64,000 nt of DNA from Flagellimonas sp. 389 (GCF_018449435.1 NZ_JAHCMU010000016.1:1-64000), one strand, 5' to 3'. Shown: positions 17,230-26,544, counted from the first letter of the stretch. The notes: generated by a model not told the origin, from the sequence alone. Numbers and translations: made by a program.

Positions 17230-17375
17230 TTAAAACGTTTTAATGAATCTCTTAAATGTAGTGAATTTATAGGCAAAAGATAAATATGGACTTCGTGGAA
17301 GTTGCAACGATTTAGCATTCGATAAATGAATTTTGATTAAATTGTTTTACTTTCAACCCAAAAAGAATTCAACCT

Positions 17376-17855
17376 ATGAAAACAATTAATAAAATTCTCT
17401 GTATTTCAACCATTCTCACTTTTTGCTTTTCTTGTAGTATTGATGATGGTGATGATGGAATCGACCCACCTAATTTCGAAGTTCTTGGGCTTTGGGATTT
17501 GGTAGCCGTGAATGTCAGCGAAGCGCAAGACGTCAATATGGATGGTACAGCCTCTACAAATCTGTTGGACGAATTGGATTGTATCTCTGGCACGCTTTTG
17601 ATTGATGGTGATTTATTATGGACATACGAGCAGACGGCCATAACAATAACCTCCATTACAAACAATCAATACGCCGTAAGTTGTTCAGATACTATTTCAG
17701 CAACTGGAACTTGGTTTTCTGATGAAAACGAAGTCACTTTTGCTGGTAATGATGTTCTATCAACACTCGAAATTGATGGACAGCAGTTGATCAATGAATC
17801 GGGTGAAGATTTACCAGGTATCATGAGCTATGTTTATGAATTAAGAAAGAATTGA
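17376..17855 (+). CDS. Lipocalin-like lipoprotein
   Basis: The protein (159 aa) has a lipoprotein signal with lipobox CFSC and an acidic Asp/Gly stretch (SIDDGDDGIDPP), typical for surface-exposed flavobacterial lipoproteins. The mature domain starts VLGLWDLVAVNVSEAQD and contains ATGTWFSDENEVTFAGNDVL, matching the small lipocalin-like beta-barrel domains often called lipocalin_5-like. Function is unknown. It runs opposite to its neighbours; a frame on the other strand over 17369-17665 is a shadow. Confidence 0.75.
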   Translation: MKTINKILCISTILTFCFSCSIDDGDDGIDPPNFEVLGLWDLVAVNVSEAQDVNMDGTASTNLLDELDCISGTLLIDGDLLWTYEQTAITITSITNNQYAVSCSDTISATGTWFSDENEVTFAGNDVLSTLEIDGQQLINESGEDLPGIMSYVYELRKN

Positions 17856-17920
17856 TAGTATAAGCTCCCATTCATATCTTTTTGCTAATTGAAAGAAAAC
17901 AGTACTACTTCATACAATTT

Positions 17921-18568
17921 TTATGGCTTCTGGGCTAAAATCACCCACATTTGTTTATCGTCCTCCAGTTCCCATTTTCCATGATTTTCAATTTCGGAAA
18001 TTATAATAAAACCTGCCTGTTTCAATTCTTTTCTAACATAACCTGGACTTAATGAATGGGCGCTTATCTGCTCTTTTCTTGTTTTGCCTTTTACCCTGTC
18101 CTTTAACTTCTCTAAAATCATTAATCTTCCACCTGATTTTAAAGCATTTTTAACGTGCTGAAGAATTTTTTCATGTGCATCCATTTCATGATAGGTGTCC
18201 ATGATAAAAACCACATCAAAACTGTTCTCAGGTAGTTTTGGATCATCATAATCTCCAAGTACCGTTTTTATATTGGTAAGTTTACGTTCTTTTGCATTGG
18301 CCCTAAGTGTCGCCAATCTATCTTCTCTAACATCGACGGCATATACTTTTCCATAGTCCTTGACCAGTTTTGACAAGTAAATGCTCAAATACCCTTCATG
18401 ACATCCAATATCAGCGACCCTATCATCCTCAGAAACATTGGCCATATCCAATAAAGTTTGGGTTTTCATCCATTTATCGCGTTCCGCCCAGTCAGATTCA
18501 GTGTACTGCGCCTGCAAACCAATAAAGGAAAACAAACAAAAAACTATTACAAAGTGGAAATAGCTCAT
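17921..18568 (-). CDS. SAM-dependent methyltransferase-like protein with signal peptide
   Basis: The 215-residue protein has a class I methyltransferase fold: motif I VADIGCHEGYLSIYLS (about 50-65), acidic motif II AVDVRE, GDYDDP for motif III, and FDVVFIMDTYHEM for motif IV. Unusually, it starts with a clear signal peptide (FHFVIVFCLFSFIGLQAQ), which would place it in the periplasm where S-adenosylmethionine is not expected. It may be a non-enzymatic exported derivative or use another cofactor. It begins 10 nt after the VPS10/BNR gene and is probably co-transcribed with it. Confidence 0.8.
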   Translation of the reverse strand: MSYFHFVIVFCLFSFIGLQAQYTESDWAERDKWMKTQTLLDMANVSEDDRVADIGCHEGYLSIYLSKLVKDYGKVYAVDVREDRLATLRANAKERKLTNIKTVLGDYDDPKLPENSFDVVFIMDTYHEMDAHEKILQHVKNALKSGGRLMILEKLKDRVKGKTRKEQISAHSLSPGYVRKELKQAGFIIISEIENHGKWELEDDKQMWVILAQKP

Positions 18569-18578
18569 GCTGTTGAAT

Positions 18579-21500
18579 TTAGTTTCCTAGAAGCCCTTGC
18601 CCTTCAATCCAAGGCGCTCCAGCGGCTTTAAGTTCATTTTCCAAACTGGACATTGTATTTGCCAATACACCTAATTCTTTTTTAATGGTCCTCAATTGGT
18701 TCTGCGCTCGTTCCATCGCAGCTTTGTGATTGCCCGTTGGACCATATGTATTCCCCAATGCAACATAACCAACAAAGCTACCATCACCCGGGGCTGGAGG
18801 TGTCTTCTCCCCTACTTCGTTTTTAGCTGGATTGCCTTTCATTTGTTTATTAAGCTCCAAAAGTGCTGCTCGGGCATTGGATATTTTTGAATACAATGCC
18901 GGAGTAGGTCTTTCGGCCTCATTAAGGGCACGCTTCATAGCATCAGTTTTCAAAATACTTTTTTCCAAGATAGAGTTTGTGGCTGCGATATCTTGTTGGA
19001 AGTTCTGGTGCATCTCTCGGAAGGCATCGATTTCAGATGTTGGTTTAGCTGGTAAGGCACCCTCTTTTAAAAGCTTTACCTGAAAATTCTGAGACTGTGA
19101 AAGTTGTTTTATTTCTCCATTTACGCGTTGGTGCAATTCAACGGAATAGGTTCCCGGAGTAGCCATATAGGGAGAACCAAAGAAATTATCGTCATCGCCT
19201 TTTGGTTTTTTTAAGGGGATACCTGATCTATCAGCATATGTAAGATTCCAAGCTACCCGATTGAATCCCTTCTTATTTGTTCCTTCTACTGTATTGACTA
19301 CATTTCCATTGTTATCTTTTACTACGAGCATTAGTGCAGGTTTCTCCTGATTTTTCTCGTTTTCCAATGCTTCCCAGCTTGGAAAATTGATATTACTATT
19401 CTGTTTGTTAAGTACTTTCTCCTTTTCCGTTCGCGAATCTTTTAAGGTTTTCAATTTTTCTGGAAGATAGTATGTGAACGTGGCTCCAAATGCAGGATTT
19501 TTTGCTACATATTGTGTGTTACCTTGGCTACCAAGAGCGCTTCGTTGAATGTACCAATAAGCTGGTTTAACCTTAAAAAGAGTGGTTTGGTTCATTTTTG
19601 TGGCATCAAATTCCCGTAACGGGGAAATATCATCCAAAATGTAGAATCCCCTACCAAATGAGGCACCCACTAAATCATCTTCTCTACGCTGAATGGTGAT
19701 ATCGCGAAACGATATGGTCGGTAAACCACCATCAAGCTGTATCCAATTGCTTCCTCCATCGTTGGTAAAATAAATCCCATATTCAGTAGCGGCAAACAAA
19801 AGTCCTTTTACCTTATGGTCTTGTACAATTCGCCATGTCAACAAACGCTCAGGCAAGTTTCCATTTATAAAGTCCCAATTTTTGCCCTTATCCGTACTTT
19901 TCAATAGAAATGGCCTAAAATCTCCTTCTTTATGATTGTCGAGCACAAGATAGACCGTGTTGGCGTCATATAAATCGGCTCTTACATCATTTACAAAAGC
20001 CCGATTTGGAACTCCTTTGATATCTCCAAGCATTATTTTAGACCAACTCGTACCACCATCTTCGGTCATCTGAAGGATTCCGTCGTCCGTACCGGCATAA
20101 ATAAGACCTTCCTGTAGCGGCGACTCGGCCAAGGAAGTAATGGTATTATAGTTGGACATGGCACCTACGTCCCAGGGATTGTCCCAGCTTTGTTGCCTTC
20201 CCAGGATTGGTAAAGTCAATCGCTCTTCATTTCGGGTCAAATCTTGTGAAATGGCTGTCCAATCATCACCTCTATTTTCTGATTTCCAAACCCGGTACGA
20301 TGCAAAATACAAACGCTTTGGATTGTGTGGACTTACCAATATGGGCGCGTCCCAATTGAAGCGTTCATGAGGTTCGCCCGCTGATGGTTGAGGCTGAATA
20401 AACACAGTTTCACCCGTTGTTTGGTCAATTCGCCATAACCAGCCCTGTTGGAATTCACCATAGGTAATATCTGGATTGCCCGGTTCTATTGCTGATTGAT
20501 GGCCGTCTGCCCCTAAAGTTTTCCACCAATCTGAGCTTAGGATTCCAGCTTCGCTTGTTGTTCTGGATGGTCCCCCATGCGAACCGTTATCTTGGGTACC
20601 TCCATAAATATTGTAAAATGGTTCGGTATCATCAACTGCAACTTTGTAGTATTGCGTAAGCGGAAGATTTTCAAAAAATCGCCATGTTTCGGTCAGATCA
20701 TAGGATTCATAAAGTCCGCCATCAGTTCCAAAAAGCACATAATTTGGGTCAGATGCCTTAAAAGCCATGGCGTGACTATCTACATGCTTCTTTTTTTCGT
20801 TCATTTGTTCAAAACTCTTACCATGGTCGTTGGAGATTTGGACATAATTGCTCATAAGGTATAGTTTCCCTTCTTGATGTGGTGATGCATAAAGCTCTTG
20901 ATAGTAATGTGGACCAGTTCCGCCAGATACGGCATCAGATTGTTTGGTCCATGATGCTCCTTGGTTATTGGAAATGAAAAGGCCACCTTTCTTTCGGTCC
21001 AACTCTATTGCTGCATAAATCGTCTCATTGTCGAAAGGAGAAATCGCTAGTCCAATTTTACCTAGGTTGGACTTTGGAATGCCATTGGTCAATTTAGACC
21101 AAGTTTCTCCGCCATCAGTGCTTTTATGGATACCTGAACCCGGACCACCGCCCATATACGCCGCCACTGTTCTGTGCCTATCCCATGTTGCGACATACAA
21201 TACATCTGGGTTGGTAGGGTCAATCAACATATCGGTAACACCTGTCCATTGATTGTCTCCCAGAGTTCTTTTCCATGTTTTCCCACCATTTGTGGATTTA
21301 TAAAGCCCACGTTCGCCACCTTTGCTCCAAAGAGGCCCCTGCGATGCCACCCATATTGTGTTTGAATCTTCTGGGTGTATCATTATTTTGGAGATATGCT
21401 CTGATGTTTTGAGCCCCATGTTCTTCCATGTCTTTCCTTCATCATGACTTACATAGATTCCGTCTCCGAAACCTACGTGTCTTCCACCTACGTTTTCTCC

Positions 21501-21827
21501 CGTACCAACCCAAATGGTATTGGTGTTGTTGGGGTCAATCGTAACACAACCAATAGAATAGCTGGTTTCTTTGTCAAAAATAGGTTTCCAAGTAGTTCCT
21601 GCATTTATAGTTTTCCATACACCACCAGAACCAACGGCAACATACCAAACACTTTCATTCTTTGGGTGAATGGCAATATCGGCAATACGGCCCGAAGTCA
21701 TGGCTGGACCAATACTCCTAAATTCCAATCCTTTAAAAGTCGTAGAATCTGGTTTTTGGGCTGATGTATTAAAAGTTAAAGAGACAAATAAAAGTGCTAC
21801 GAGGAAAAATTTTGAGAAATGTGACAT
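18579..21827 (-). CDS. VPS10/BNR beta-propeller protein (exported 'glycosyl hydrolase')
   Basis: The start is the ATG at 21827, giving 1082 residues; an upstream in-frame ATG at 21929 would precede a good signal peptide (FFLVALLFVSLTFNTSAQ) by 34 odd residues. The mature protein contains many BNR/Asp-box elements (S-x-D-x-G-x-TW forms such as SHDEGKTWKNM, STNGGKTWKRT, STDGGETWSKL, TEDGGTSWSK), building sortilin/VPS10-like propellers over residues 50-750, and a C-terminal beta-sandwich plus helical region. Databases often call these 'glycosyl hydrolase', but no catalytic residues can be assigned here. An exported binding or hydrolytic role is likely. The exported methyltransferase-like gene follows at 10 nt. 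Confidence 0.88.
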   Translation of the reverse strand: MSHFSKFFLVALLFVSLTFNTSAQKPDSTTFKGLEFRSIGPAMTSGRIADIAIHPKNESVWYVAVGSGGVWKTINAGTTWKPIFDKETSYSIGCVTIDPNNTNTIWVGTGENVGGRHVGFGDGIYVSHDEGKTWKNMGLKTSEHISKIMIHPEDSNTIWVASQGPLWSKGGERGLYKSTNGGKTWKRTLGDNQWTGVTDMLIDPTNPDVLYVATWDRHRTVAAYMGGGPGSGIHKSTDGGETWSKLTNGIPKSNLGKIGLAISPFDNETIYAAIELDRKKGGLFISNNQGASWTKQSDAVSGGTGPHYYQELYASPHQEGKLYLMSNYVQISNDHGKSFEQMNEKKKHVDSHAMAFKASDPNYVLFGTDGGLYESYDLTETWRFFENLPLTQYYKVAVDDTEPFYNIYGGTQDNGSHGGPSRTTSEAGILSSDWWKTLGADGHQSAIEPGNPDITYGEFQQGWLWRIDQTTGETVFIQPQPSAGEPHERFNWDAPILVSPHNPKRLYFASYRVWKSENRGDDWTAISQDLTRNEERLTLPILGRQQSWDNPWDVGAMSNYNTITSLAESPLQEGLIYAGTDDGILQMTEDGGTSWSKIMLGDIKGVPNRAFVNDVRADLYDANTVYLVLDNHKEGDFRPFLLKSTDKGKNWDFINGNLPERLLTWRIVQDHKVKGLLFAATEYGIYFTNDGGSNWIQLDGGLPTISFRDITIQRREDDLVGASFGRGFYILDDISPLREFDATKMNQTTLFKVKPAYWYIQRSALGSQGNTQYVAKNPAFGATFTYYLPEKLKTLKDSRTEKEKVLNKQNSNINFPSWEALENEKNQEKPALMLVVKDNNGNVVNTVEGTNKKGFNRVAWNLTYADRSGIPLKKPKGDDDNFFGSPYMATPGTYSVELHQRVNGEIKQLSQSQNFQVKLLKEGALPAKPTSEIDAFREMHQNFQQDIAATNSILEKSILKTDAMKRALNEAERPTPALYSKISNARAALLELNKQMKGNPAKNEVGEKTPPAPGDGSFVGYVALGNTYGPTGNHKAAMERAQNQLRTIKKELGVLANTMSSLENELKAAGAPWIEGQGLLGN

Positions 21828-22063
21828 GTGAAGTTTTTGGTTGAAATTGCATCGTAAGATAACCAAAAGCGTACGTCTTAATTCTAAAAGAAATGTGAAA
21901 AAAAGGCTTTTTTGAAAAAATAAGCACATTGCGCATACATATTGAAAAACCTACTTTAAGACCTAATTTTTTTACCAATGGTGTTCCTGAATATTCGTTT
22001 GACTTATTCAAGGTGTTGAAAATTAATTTCTTATGTAGATAAATATGTTTACAATATTTAAAT

Positions 22064-22120
22064 GCAACCTTTTAGTTGCTTTTTAAAATTATTTACATAA
22101 ATTAGCAACCAATTAGTTGC
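22064..22120 (+). promoter_or_regulatory. Twin ArsR-type operators upstream of the AHSA1/ArsR genes
   Basis: Two copies of GCAACC-N4-AGTTGC occur at 22064-22079 and 22105-22120, each with 5-bp GCAAC/GTTGC arms and a conserved TTA before the right arm. Their centres are 41 bp apart, about four helical turns, so dimers would bind the same DNA face. Similar GCAAC/GTTGC palindromes precede other ArsR/AHSA1 gene pairs as I recall. The second site lies 26 nt upstream of the AHSA1 start codon, suited to repression. Confidence 0.6.
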
Positions 22121-22146
22121 ATTATTAACCAATAAAACAAAATAAA

Positions 22147-22572
22147 ATGAAAGATGTAATCAGAAAAGAACACAGTTTTAATTACCCCATACAAAAAGTT
22201 TGGGATGCCATTTCTAAAGCCGATGAAATCTCCTCTTGGTTTGTTAAAGCGGATTTTGAAGCTAAATCAGGATATGCCTATACGTTTTCCAGTCTTGAAG
22301 AAGATTGTCCAAAAATTACTGGAGTAGTTAAGCATGCGGATCCATTTACGCTAATTTACACTTGGATCGTAGAGGGCACGGATATTGAAACGATTGTAAA
22401 GTGGGAACTTACCGAAAACGACAAAGGAACTAAGCTCGTTCTTGAGCACTCCGGTATTTCCAACTATCCAGAAAACTCAGCTGTAACGTTCTTTTCAAGT
22501 TTTGATACGGGATGGAATGGTTGTATAGATAAACTTGAAACCTTTTTACCACAACAGATTCATGCAAGATAA
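22147..22572 (+). CDS. AHSA1/SRPBCC-domain protein
   Basis: The 141-residue protein is a single START/SRPBCC-like domain (SFNYPIQKVWDAISKADEISSWFVKADFEAK...GYAYTF; KWELTENDKGTKLVLEHSG; WNGCIDKLETFL), the fold of the C-terminal part of the Hsp90 activator AHA1. Bacterial members bind hydrophobic ligands and are commonly paired with an ArsR regulator, as here. Its last 11 nt overlap the ArsR gene, so the two are translationally coupled and share the twin-operator promoter. Confidence 0.9.
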   Translation: MKDVIRKEHSFNYPIQKVWDAISKADEISSWFVKADFEAKSGYAYTFSSLEEDCPKITGVVKHADPFTLIYTWIVEGTDIETIVKWELTENDKGTKLVLEHSGISNYPENSAVTFFSSFDTGWNGCIDKLETFLPQQIHAR

Positions 22573-22888
22573 TATTACAAAAATTTTAAAGGCAATAGCA
22601 GATCCTAAAAGGCGTGAAATTTTTCATGCCTTGGTCATTGCCTCTTCTGCCCTATCCATAACCCAGATTTCAGGTCAGTTTGAAATTAGTCGTCAAGGTG
22701 TCACAAAGCATATAAAAACACTTCAAGATGCAGGATTGGTAGATATTACTGCAAAAGGAAGGGAGCGCTTTTGTGTTGCGGATGCCAGACCGCTTGAAAA
22801 AATTACGGAATGGGCCAAGTTTTATGAGAGATTTTGGGATAAGACCCTAAACGACTTGGGTACTTTTTTGGACAATAACGAATCTTAG
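22562..22888 (+). CDS. ArsR-family (SdpR-like) transcriptional repressor
   Basis: The ATG at 22562 gives 108 residues; a TTG 27 nt upstream opens a longer frame but is less credible. The winged helix is complete: ILKAIADPKRREIFHALV, then LSITQISGQFEISRQGVTKHIKTLQDAGLVDITAKGRERFC. No metal-binding cysteine pair of the ArsR/SmtB type is present, so it belongs with the SdpR-like, non-metal members that pair with AHSA1 proteins. It probably represses its own operon through the two GCAAC/GTTGC sites upstream. Confidence 0.92.
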   Translation: MQDNITKILKAIADPKRREIFHALVIASSALSITQISGQFEISRQGVTKHIKTLQDAGLVDITAKGRERFCVADARPLEKITEWAKFYERFWDKTLNDLGTFLDNNES

Positions 22889-22949
22889 ATTATTTAAACT
22901 GAAAAGGGTATTATACATCTCAAATTGGTTTACGACCAAACGCAAGAAT

Positions 22950-24536
22950 TTATTTATTGTCTTCGCTAAGTTCCTCCAGTATCTTCTTGAACCCAAGCGC
23001 AACCCCGTTGGTCCATCCAAAACCATCTTGAGTTTCGTACTCCCCTCCTCCAGAAAGCAATGTTAAGTCCTCAACATTGTATTTCTCCATCATTTTTCCA
23101 GTGTTTTTATACACTTTCTCGTTCAGTGCCAGCCATCGCTGCATAATTTCCTTAGCTTCATTGGTATATCCGTAGTTAAGTAACCCTTTAACGGCAATCC
23201 ATTGTAAAGGGGCCCAACCATTCGGAGCATCCCATTGCTGGCCCGAATGTTCCAAAGTAGTGACCAGTCCACCTTCTTTTAGGAATTTATCCATTATCAC
23301 TTCCTTTACTTGTTTGGCCTGCTCCTCTGAAGCTACATTGAAGTATAAAGGAAAAATTCCTGCCAGCGTGAGCTCTGTAGTATTTTCATTTTCTACAAAG
23401 TTATAATCGTGATAAAATCCTGTTTCCTCATTCCAAAAATAGTTTGAGATAGCTTTCTTACGATTTTCGGCCCTAGCTTTAAACTGAAGCCCTAAATTGG
23501 TAAAGCCATCTTCTGAATATATTGTTGAAATGGTACATTCCATGAAGTATAACAAGCAATTTAGGTCGACGGGAAGTATATCAGCGGTTTTTGTGGTACT
23601 GAAACTTCCTTTTTCCGTATACCATCTAGAGCTAAAATCCCAGCCCGAAGCTGCAGCTGATCTGAGGTTATTGAAGAGTATTCGCTGTAAAGAATCAGAT
23701 TCAAATACACTGGCCAAATGCAAATCCTCCTTATAAGCTTCGGGTCTTGGCGTATATCCTTTGTCCCAATACCTGTTCAAGACTTTATCCACTCCTAATC
23801 GAACCACATGATTCTTGGGACCAATGGTATCTGTATCATAGATTCCGTCCATCCAAAAATTATACTCCTTGTCCAGTTGGTACAGATATGATTTTAATAT
23901 TTTTTCATTTTTTCGTGAAATGGCATCAACCATAAGGGAAAAGAATGGCGGTTGCGACCTGGTTCTATAGTAGTTACGCGTACCATTTGGTATAAAGCCT
24001 ACGGTATCGATCAAAAAAGCAAAATTATCGACCATGTCCTTTGCTAAATCGTCCCTGCCATCAGCCAATAAACCTTCTAAGGTAAAATAGCTGTCCCAAT
24101 AGTAGATTTCTTGAAAACGACCGCCGGGAACAACATATTTTTTTGGCAACGCTATTCGTGAGGAGTTGGCAATGCTACTATCCGGACCTCTGGTCAACTT
24201 GTCCCACATCAACGAGATATGCTCATACATGGTTTTTGTTGTGTCCGTTTCAAATTCCAAGGCTTGCATTGACCTATCCTCAAAATTTTCTTCAACAAAA
24301 GCTTTAAGGTCAAAGCCTTCTTCTTCTTTTTCAACAAGATATTTAGCCTCTAAAATTGAAATGGTTTTTTTTGGAACCAAATCGACAAAAGTTTTTGAAT
24401 CCTTAAAAATAGCAGTCAGCTGAACGTCTTTGAAAAGCTGTGAATCGTAAAAATCAACCTCTTTAACCGACTTGGTTGCTTCCTTACAGTTAAAAACAAT
24501 AAAACACAGTACTATTCCAAAACAAAATTTATACAT
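22950..24536 (-). CDS. treA: Alpha,alpha-trehalase (GH37), lipoprotein
   Basis: The protein (528 aa) hydrolyses trehalose to two glucose molecules. Both trehalase signatures are present: PGGRFQEIYYWDSYF (about residue 137) and QWDAPNGWAPLQW (about 432), and a GGGEYETQDGFGWTNG segment near the C-terminus matches the family's glycine-rich end. The N-terminus is a lipoprotein signal with lipobox FNC, so the enzyme works in the periplasm. It is divergent from a GntR regulator with a palindromic operator between the genes, which suggests sugar-responsive control. Confidence 0.93.
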   Translation of the reverse strand: MYKFCFGIVLCFIVFNCKEATKSVKEVDFYDSQLFKDVQLTAIFKDSKTFVDLVPKKTISILEAKYLVEKEEEGFDLKAFVEENFEDRSMQALEFETDTTKTMYEHISLMWDKLTRGPDSSIANSSRIALPKKYVVPGGRFQEIYYWDSYFTLEGLLADGRDDLAKDMVDNFAFLIDTVGFIPNGTRNYYRTRSQPPFFSLMVDAISRKNEKILKSYLYQLDKEYNFWMDGIYDTDTIGPKNHVVRLGVDKVLNRYWDKGYTPRPEAYKEDLHLASVFESDSLQRILFNNLRSAAASGWDFSSRWYTEKGSFSTTKTADILPVDLNCLLYFMECTISTIYSEDGFTNLGLQFKARAENRKKAISNYFWNEETGFYHDYNFVENENTTELTLAGIFPLYFNVASEEQAKQVKEVIMDKFLKEGGLVTTLEHSGQQWDAPNGWAPLQWIAVKGLLNYGYTNEAKEIMQRWLALNEKVYKNTGKMMEKYNVEDLTLLSGGGEYETQDGFGWTNGVALGFKKILEELSEDNK

Positions 24537-24596
24537 GCCTATAAAATTTTAAAGTGATTAAATATAAGCGTAATAACCTAAAGTGAAAAAACGTTA

Positions 24597-24612
24597 AAAT
24601 CGTATACGATTT
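24597..24612. promoter_or_regulatory. 16-bp perfect palindrome, probable GntR operator
   Basis: AAATCGTATACGATTT is a perfect palindrome with the GTATAC centre often seen for GntR/FadR-type sites. It lies 13 nt upstream of the GntR start codon at 24626 and 60 nt upstream of the divergent trehalase start at 24536, so one bound dimer could affect both genes. Confidence 0.6.
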
Positions 24613-24625
24613 GTATCTTAAAGCC

Positions 24626-25258
24626 ATGAATAGTATAAGCATTCTACGAAATCAAGTAAAATCGCATTTGTTGGAACAAATCCAGATGGGAGAATTAGAG
24701 GTGGGCAAAACCATTAATCTGGCGCGTTTATCCAGAACAATGGGGATTAGTGCCACTCCAATTCGCGAAGCCTTGAGCCAATTGGAACAGGCTCGAATTA
24801 TTAAGGCGGTTCCAAATCGAGGTTTTGTTATTTTTGAACTAAGCAAAGCTGAAGCAAAAAACCTCTATGAAACCATATCACAACTTGAATTAATGGCTTT
24901 GGAGAATTCTTCGTTCACTGCTGAATTCATTCAAGTGTTGCGAGCACATCAGACAAAATTAAAACAAGCCAATACAAATGCTGGAAAATTGAAAGAACGG
25001 TTTGGGTTTCATAGAGTTTTAACAAGCCGTTGTGCAAATATCATTCTAATACAACTACTTGATGACTTAAAAGCAAGACTATTATTTTATGAGCAGGGAG
25101 TCGGGAACCATAATGCCACTTTTTATGAAAATATAAACAATCAAAACGAAGCTTTGATTCAGGCTATTGAAGATAATAACATTCCGACCGCTGCTTTAAT
25201 ATTAAAAATGAACTGGATGTTCATTTTGGAGCATATTGAAAATCAAATAGAGAATTGA
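24626..25258 (+). CDS. GntR-family regulator (FCD type)
   Basis: The start is the ATG at 24626; the frame opens at a TTG 15 nt earlier but that position overlaps the operator. The 210-residue protein has an N-terminal winged helix (LRNQVKSHLLEQIQMGELEVG; LARLSRTMGISATPIREALSQLEQARIIKAVPNRGFVI) with the GntR signature PIREALSQLE. The helical C-terminal part (about 75-210) fits an FCD ligand domain although the usual metal-binding histidines are sparse. It probably autoregulates through the adjoining palindrome and may control the divergent trehalase. Confidence 0.9.
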   Translation: MNSISILRNQVKSHLLEQIQMGELEVGKTINLARLSRTMGISATPIREALSQLEQARIIKAVPNRGFVIFELSKAEAKNLYETISQLELMALENSSFTAEFIQVLRAHQTKLKQANTNAGKLKERFGFHRVLTSRCANIILIQLLDDLKARLLFYEQGVGNHNATFYENINNQNEALIQAIEDNNIPTAALILKMNWMFILEHIENQIEN

Positions 25259-25314
25259 ATATTTAGACTAAACACAGGAACAAACCGTTATGAGTAGTAT
25301 ATAAAAACGATCTA

Positions 25315-25458
25315 ATGCAATTCTTAAATAAAGAGATTGAGGCTTTGGTCAAGCGAAAAAAATCCAAATCATTGGTGAAAAAACAGATATCTTGTGGAAT
25401 TTTTCAGGATTTGGAAAATGAGAAAACCTCAACCAAAATTCATCAAACTAGCAAATAA
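25315..25458 (+). CDS. Small basic ORF, doubtful
   Basis: A 47-codon frame starts at an ATG 56 nt after the GntR stop and ends just before the convergent amidohydrolase gene. The peptide is Lys-rich (LVKRKKSKSLVKKQ). No ribosome-binding site or homology is evident. It is plausible as a small gene, equally as chance coding in AT-rich DNA. Confidence 0.25.
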   Translation: MQFLNKEIEALVKRKKSKSLVKKQISCGIFQDLENEKTSTKIHQTSK

Positions 25459-25461
25459 CCG

Positions 25462-26544
25462 TTATTGTTCAAATAATGATTTGTCCACCCCCGGAATTAG
25501 ATTCAGGGCATTTTTATAATATACCTTTCGCAATACTTCATCTGGTAAATCCAATCCGTACATTGCCCAAAAAGCATGGTATTTTTTGTAGTATGGGAAG
25601 TATTCATCATCAGTTTCCAAAACCCTAAAATAGGTTGGAAATTCTTCTGGTTTCCAGCTGTCTTTACCAAATAGGATTCTATCTTGATATTTTAAGAAGA
25701 ACTTCTTTGCCATTCTGGGTTGGCGTCCCAGTTCTGCTATAATAGCACCTATACCAACAGACATATTGGGAATTTCATCCATTAACTCCCCTAGCATAGC
25801 CAGGTTATTTGCATACCATCCCATGTGCGCATTGATAAACTTGGTTTTTGGATGCTTTTTGAACATACGATGTTGTTCGTCAATAATCTGTTGCCAAGGT
25901 GCAGGATTGGTAGCGGAGCGTTTCCTTCTAGGCCTCGTTTTCAGTTCTAACCATCTTTCATTGTCTTTGTCCATAGGGTCCCAGAATGATTTTGGATCAG
26001 CTGCATGAATCAATACGGGAATTCCCAGTTCACCACATTTTGTCCAGATAGGGTCTAGCCTAGAGTCATCGATCGCAATACGTTTTCCATTGATATCCTT
26101 GTGTCGTAATCCCAAGCTTTTGTAGATTTTTAGTCCTTTTGCTCCACTTTTCACATCAGATTCTAACTGTTTTGCAGCTTCTTCTCCCCAATTGGGCTTA
26201 CCAACTCCGCTAAAATCTACGTTGGCGAAAATTACAAACCTATTGGGATAATTATTGTTCACGTTTTTCAGCATATCCTGTAAACCTTCACCAGAACCAC
26301 CGCTCAGATTGACCATGACGCCCATATTCATTTTATCCATATCCCGCACCAGAGTAGACAAATCCTGTGTTGCCATCCTGAATTGATGGCTATGGACATC
26401 GATAAAGGTAAACTTGGCTTTGTCGACAAGGTTTTCTGGAACTACCAATGTTGATTTGGGATTGTACTCCTCAAACCCCATTTCTTGACTCTTTGTATAT
26501 AAAAAGCAAAGAAAAAACAGTAAAGTTATAGTATAGGTTTTCAT
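25462..26544 (-). CDS. Exported amidohydrolase-2 family protein
   Basis: The protein (360 aa) has a signal peptide (TLLFFLCFLYTKSQ). The mature part is a TIM-barrel amidohydrolase: metal-binding FIDVHSHQF (the HxH at strand 1), a lysine-bearing GAKGLKIYKSLG, PVLIHAADPKSFW, FINAHMGWYANN, and the strand-8 aspartate in RILFGKDSW. Family members hydrolyse or decarboxylate cyclic or aromatic substrates. It starts 2 nt after the end of the MocA-like gene and is the last gene of the long molybdenum block, so it may act on a product of the molybdenum hydroxylase. Confidence 0.85.
   Translation of the reverse strand: MKTYTITLLFFLCFLYTKSQEMGFEEYNPKSTLVVPENLVDKAKFTFIDVHSHQFRMATQDLSTLVRDMDKMNMGVMVNLSGGSGEGLQDMLKNVNNNYPNRFVIFANVDFSGVGKPNWGEEAAKQLESDVKSGAKGLKIYKSLGLRHKDINGKRIAIDDSRLDPIWTKCGELGIPVLIHAADPKSFWDPMDKDNERWLELKTRPRRKRSATNPAPWQQIIDEQHRMFKKHPKTKFINAHMGWYANNLAMLGELMDEIPNMSVGIGAIIAELGRQPRMAKKFFLKYQDRILFGKDSWKPEEFPTYFRVLETDDEYFPYYKKYHAFWAMYGLDLPDEVLRKVYYKNALNLIPGVDKSLFEQ

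Noticed and set aside
17369..17665. 98-residue frame on the minus strand
   Set aside because: It lies inside the lipocalin-like lipoprotein gene, which has a good signal peptide and domain; the antisense product lacks any recognisable feature.
21769..22011. 80-residue minus-strand frame over the VPS10 gene start and ArsR upstream region
   Set aside because: It overlaps the VPS10/BNR start in another frame and covers non-coding upstream DNA; no signal, domain or ribosome site.
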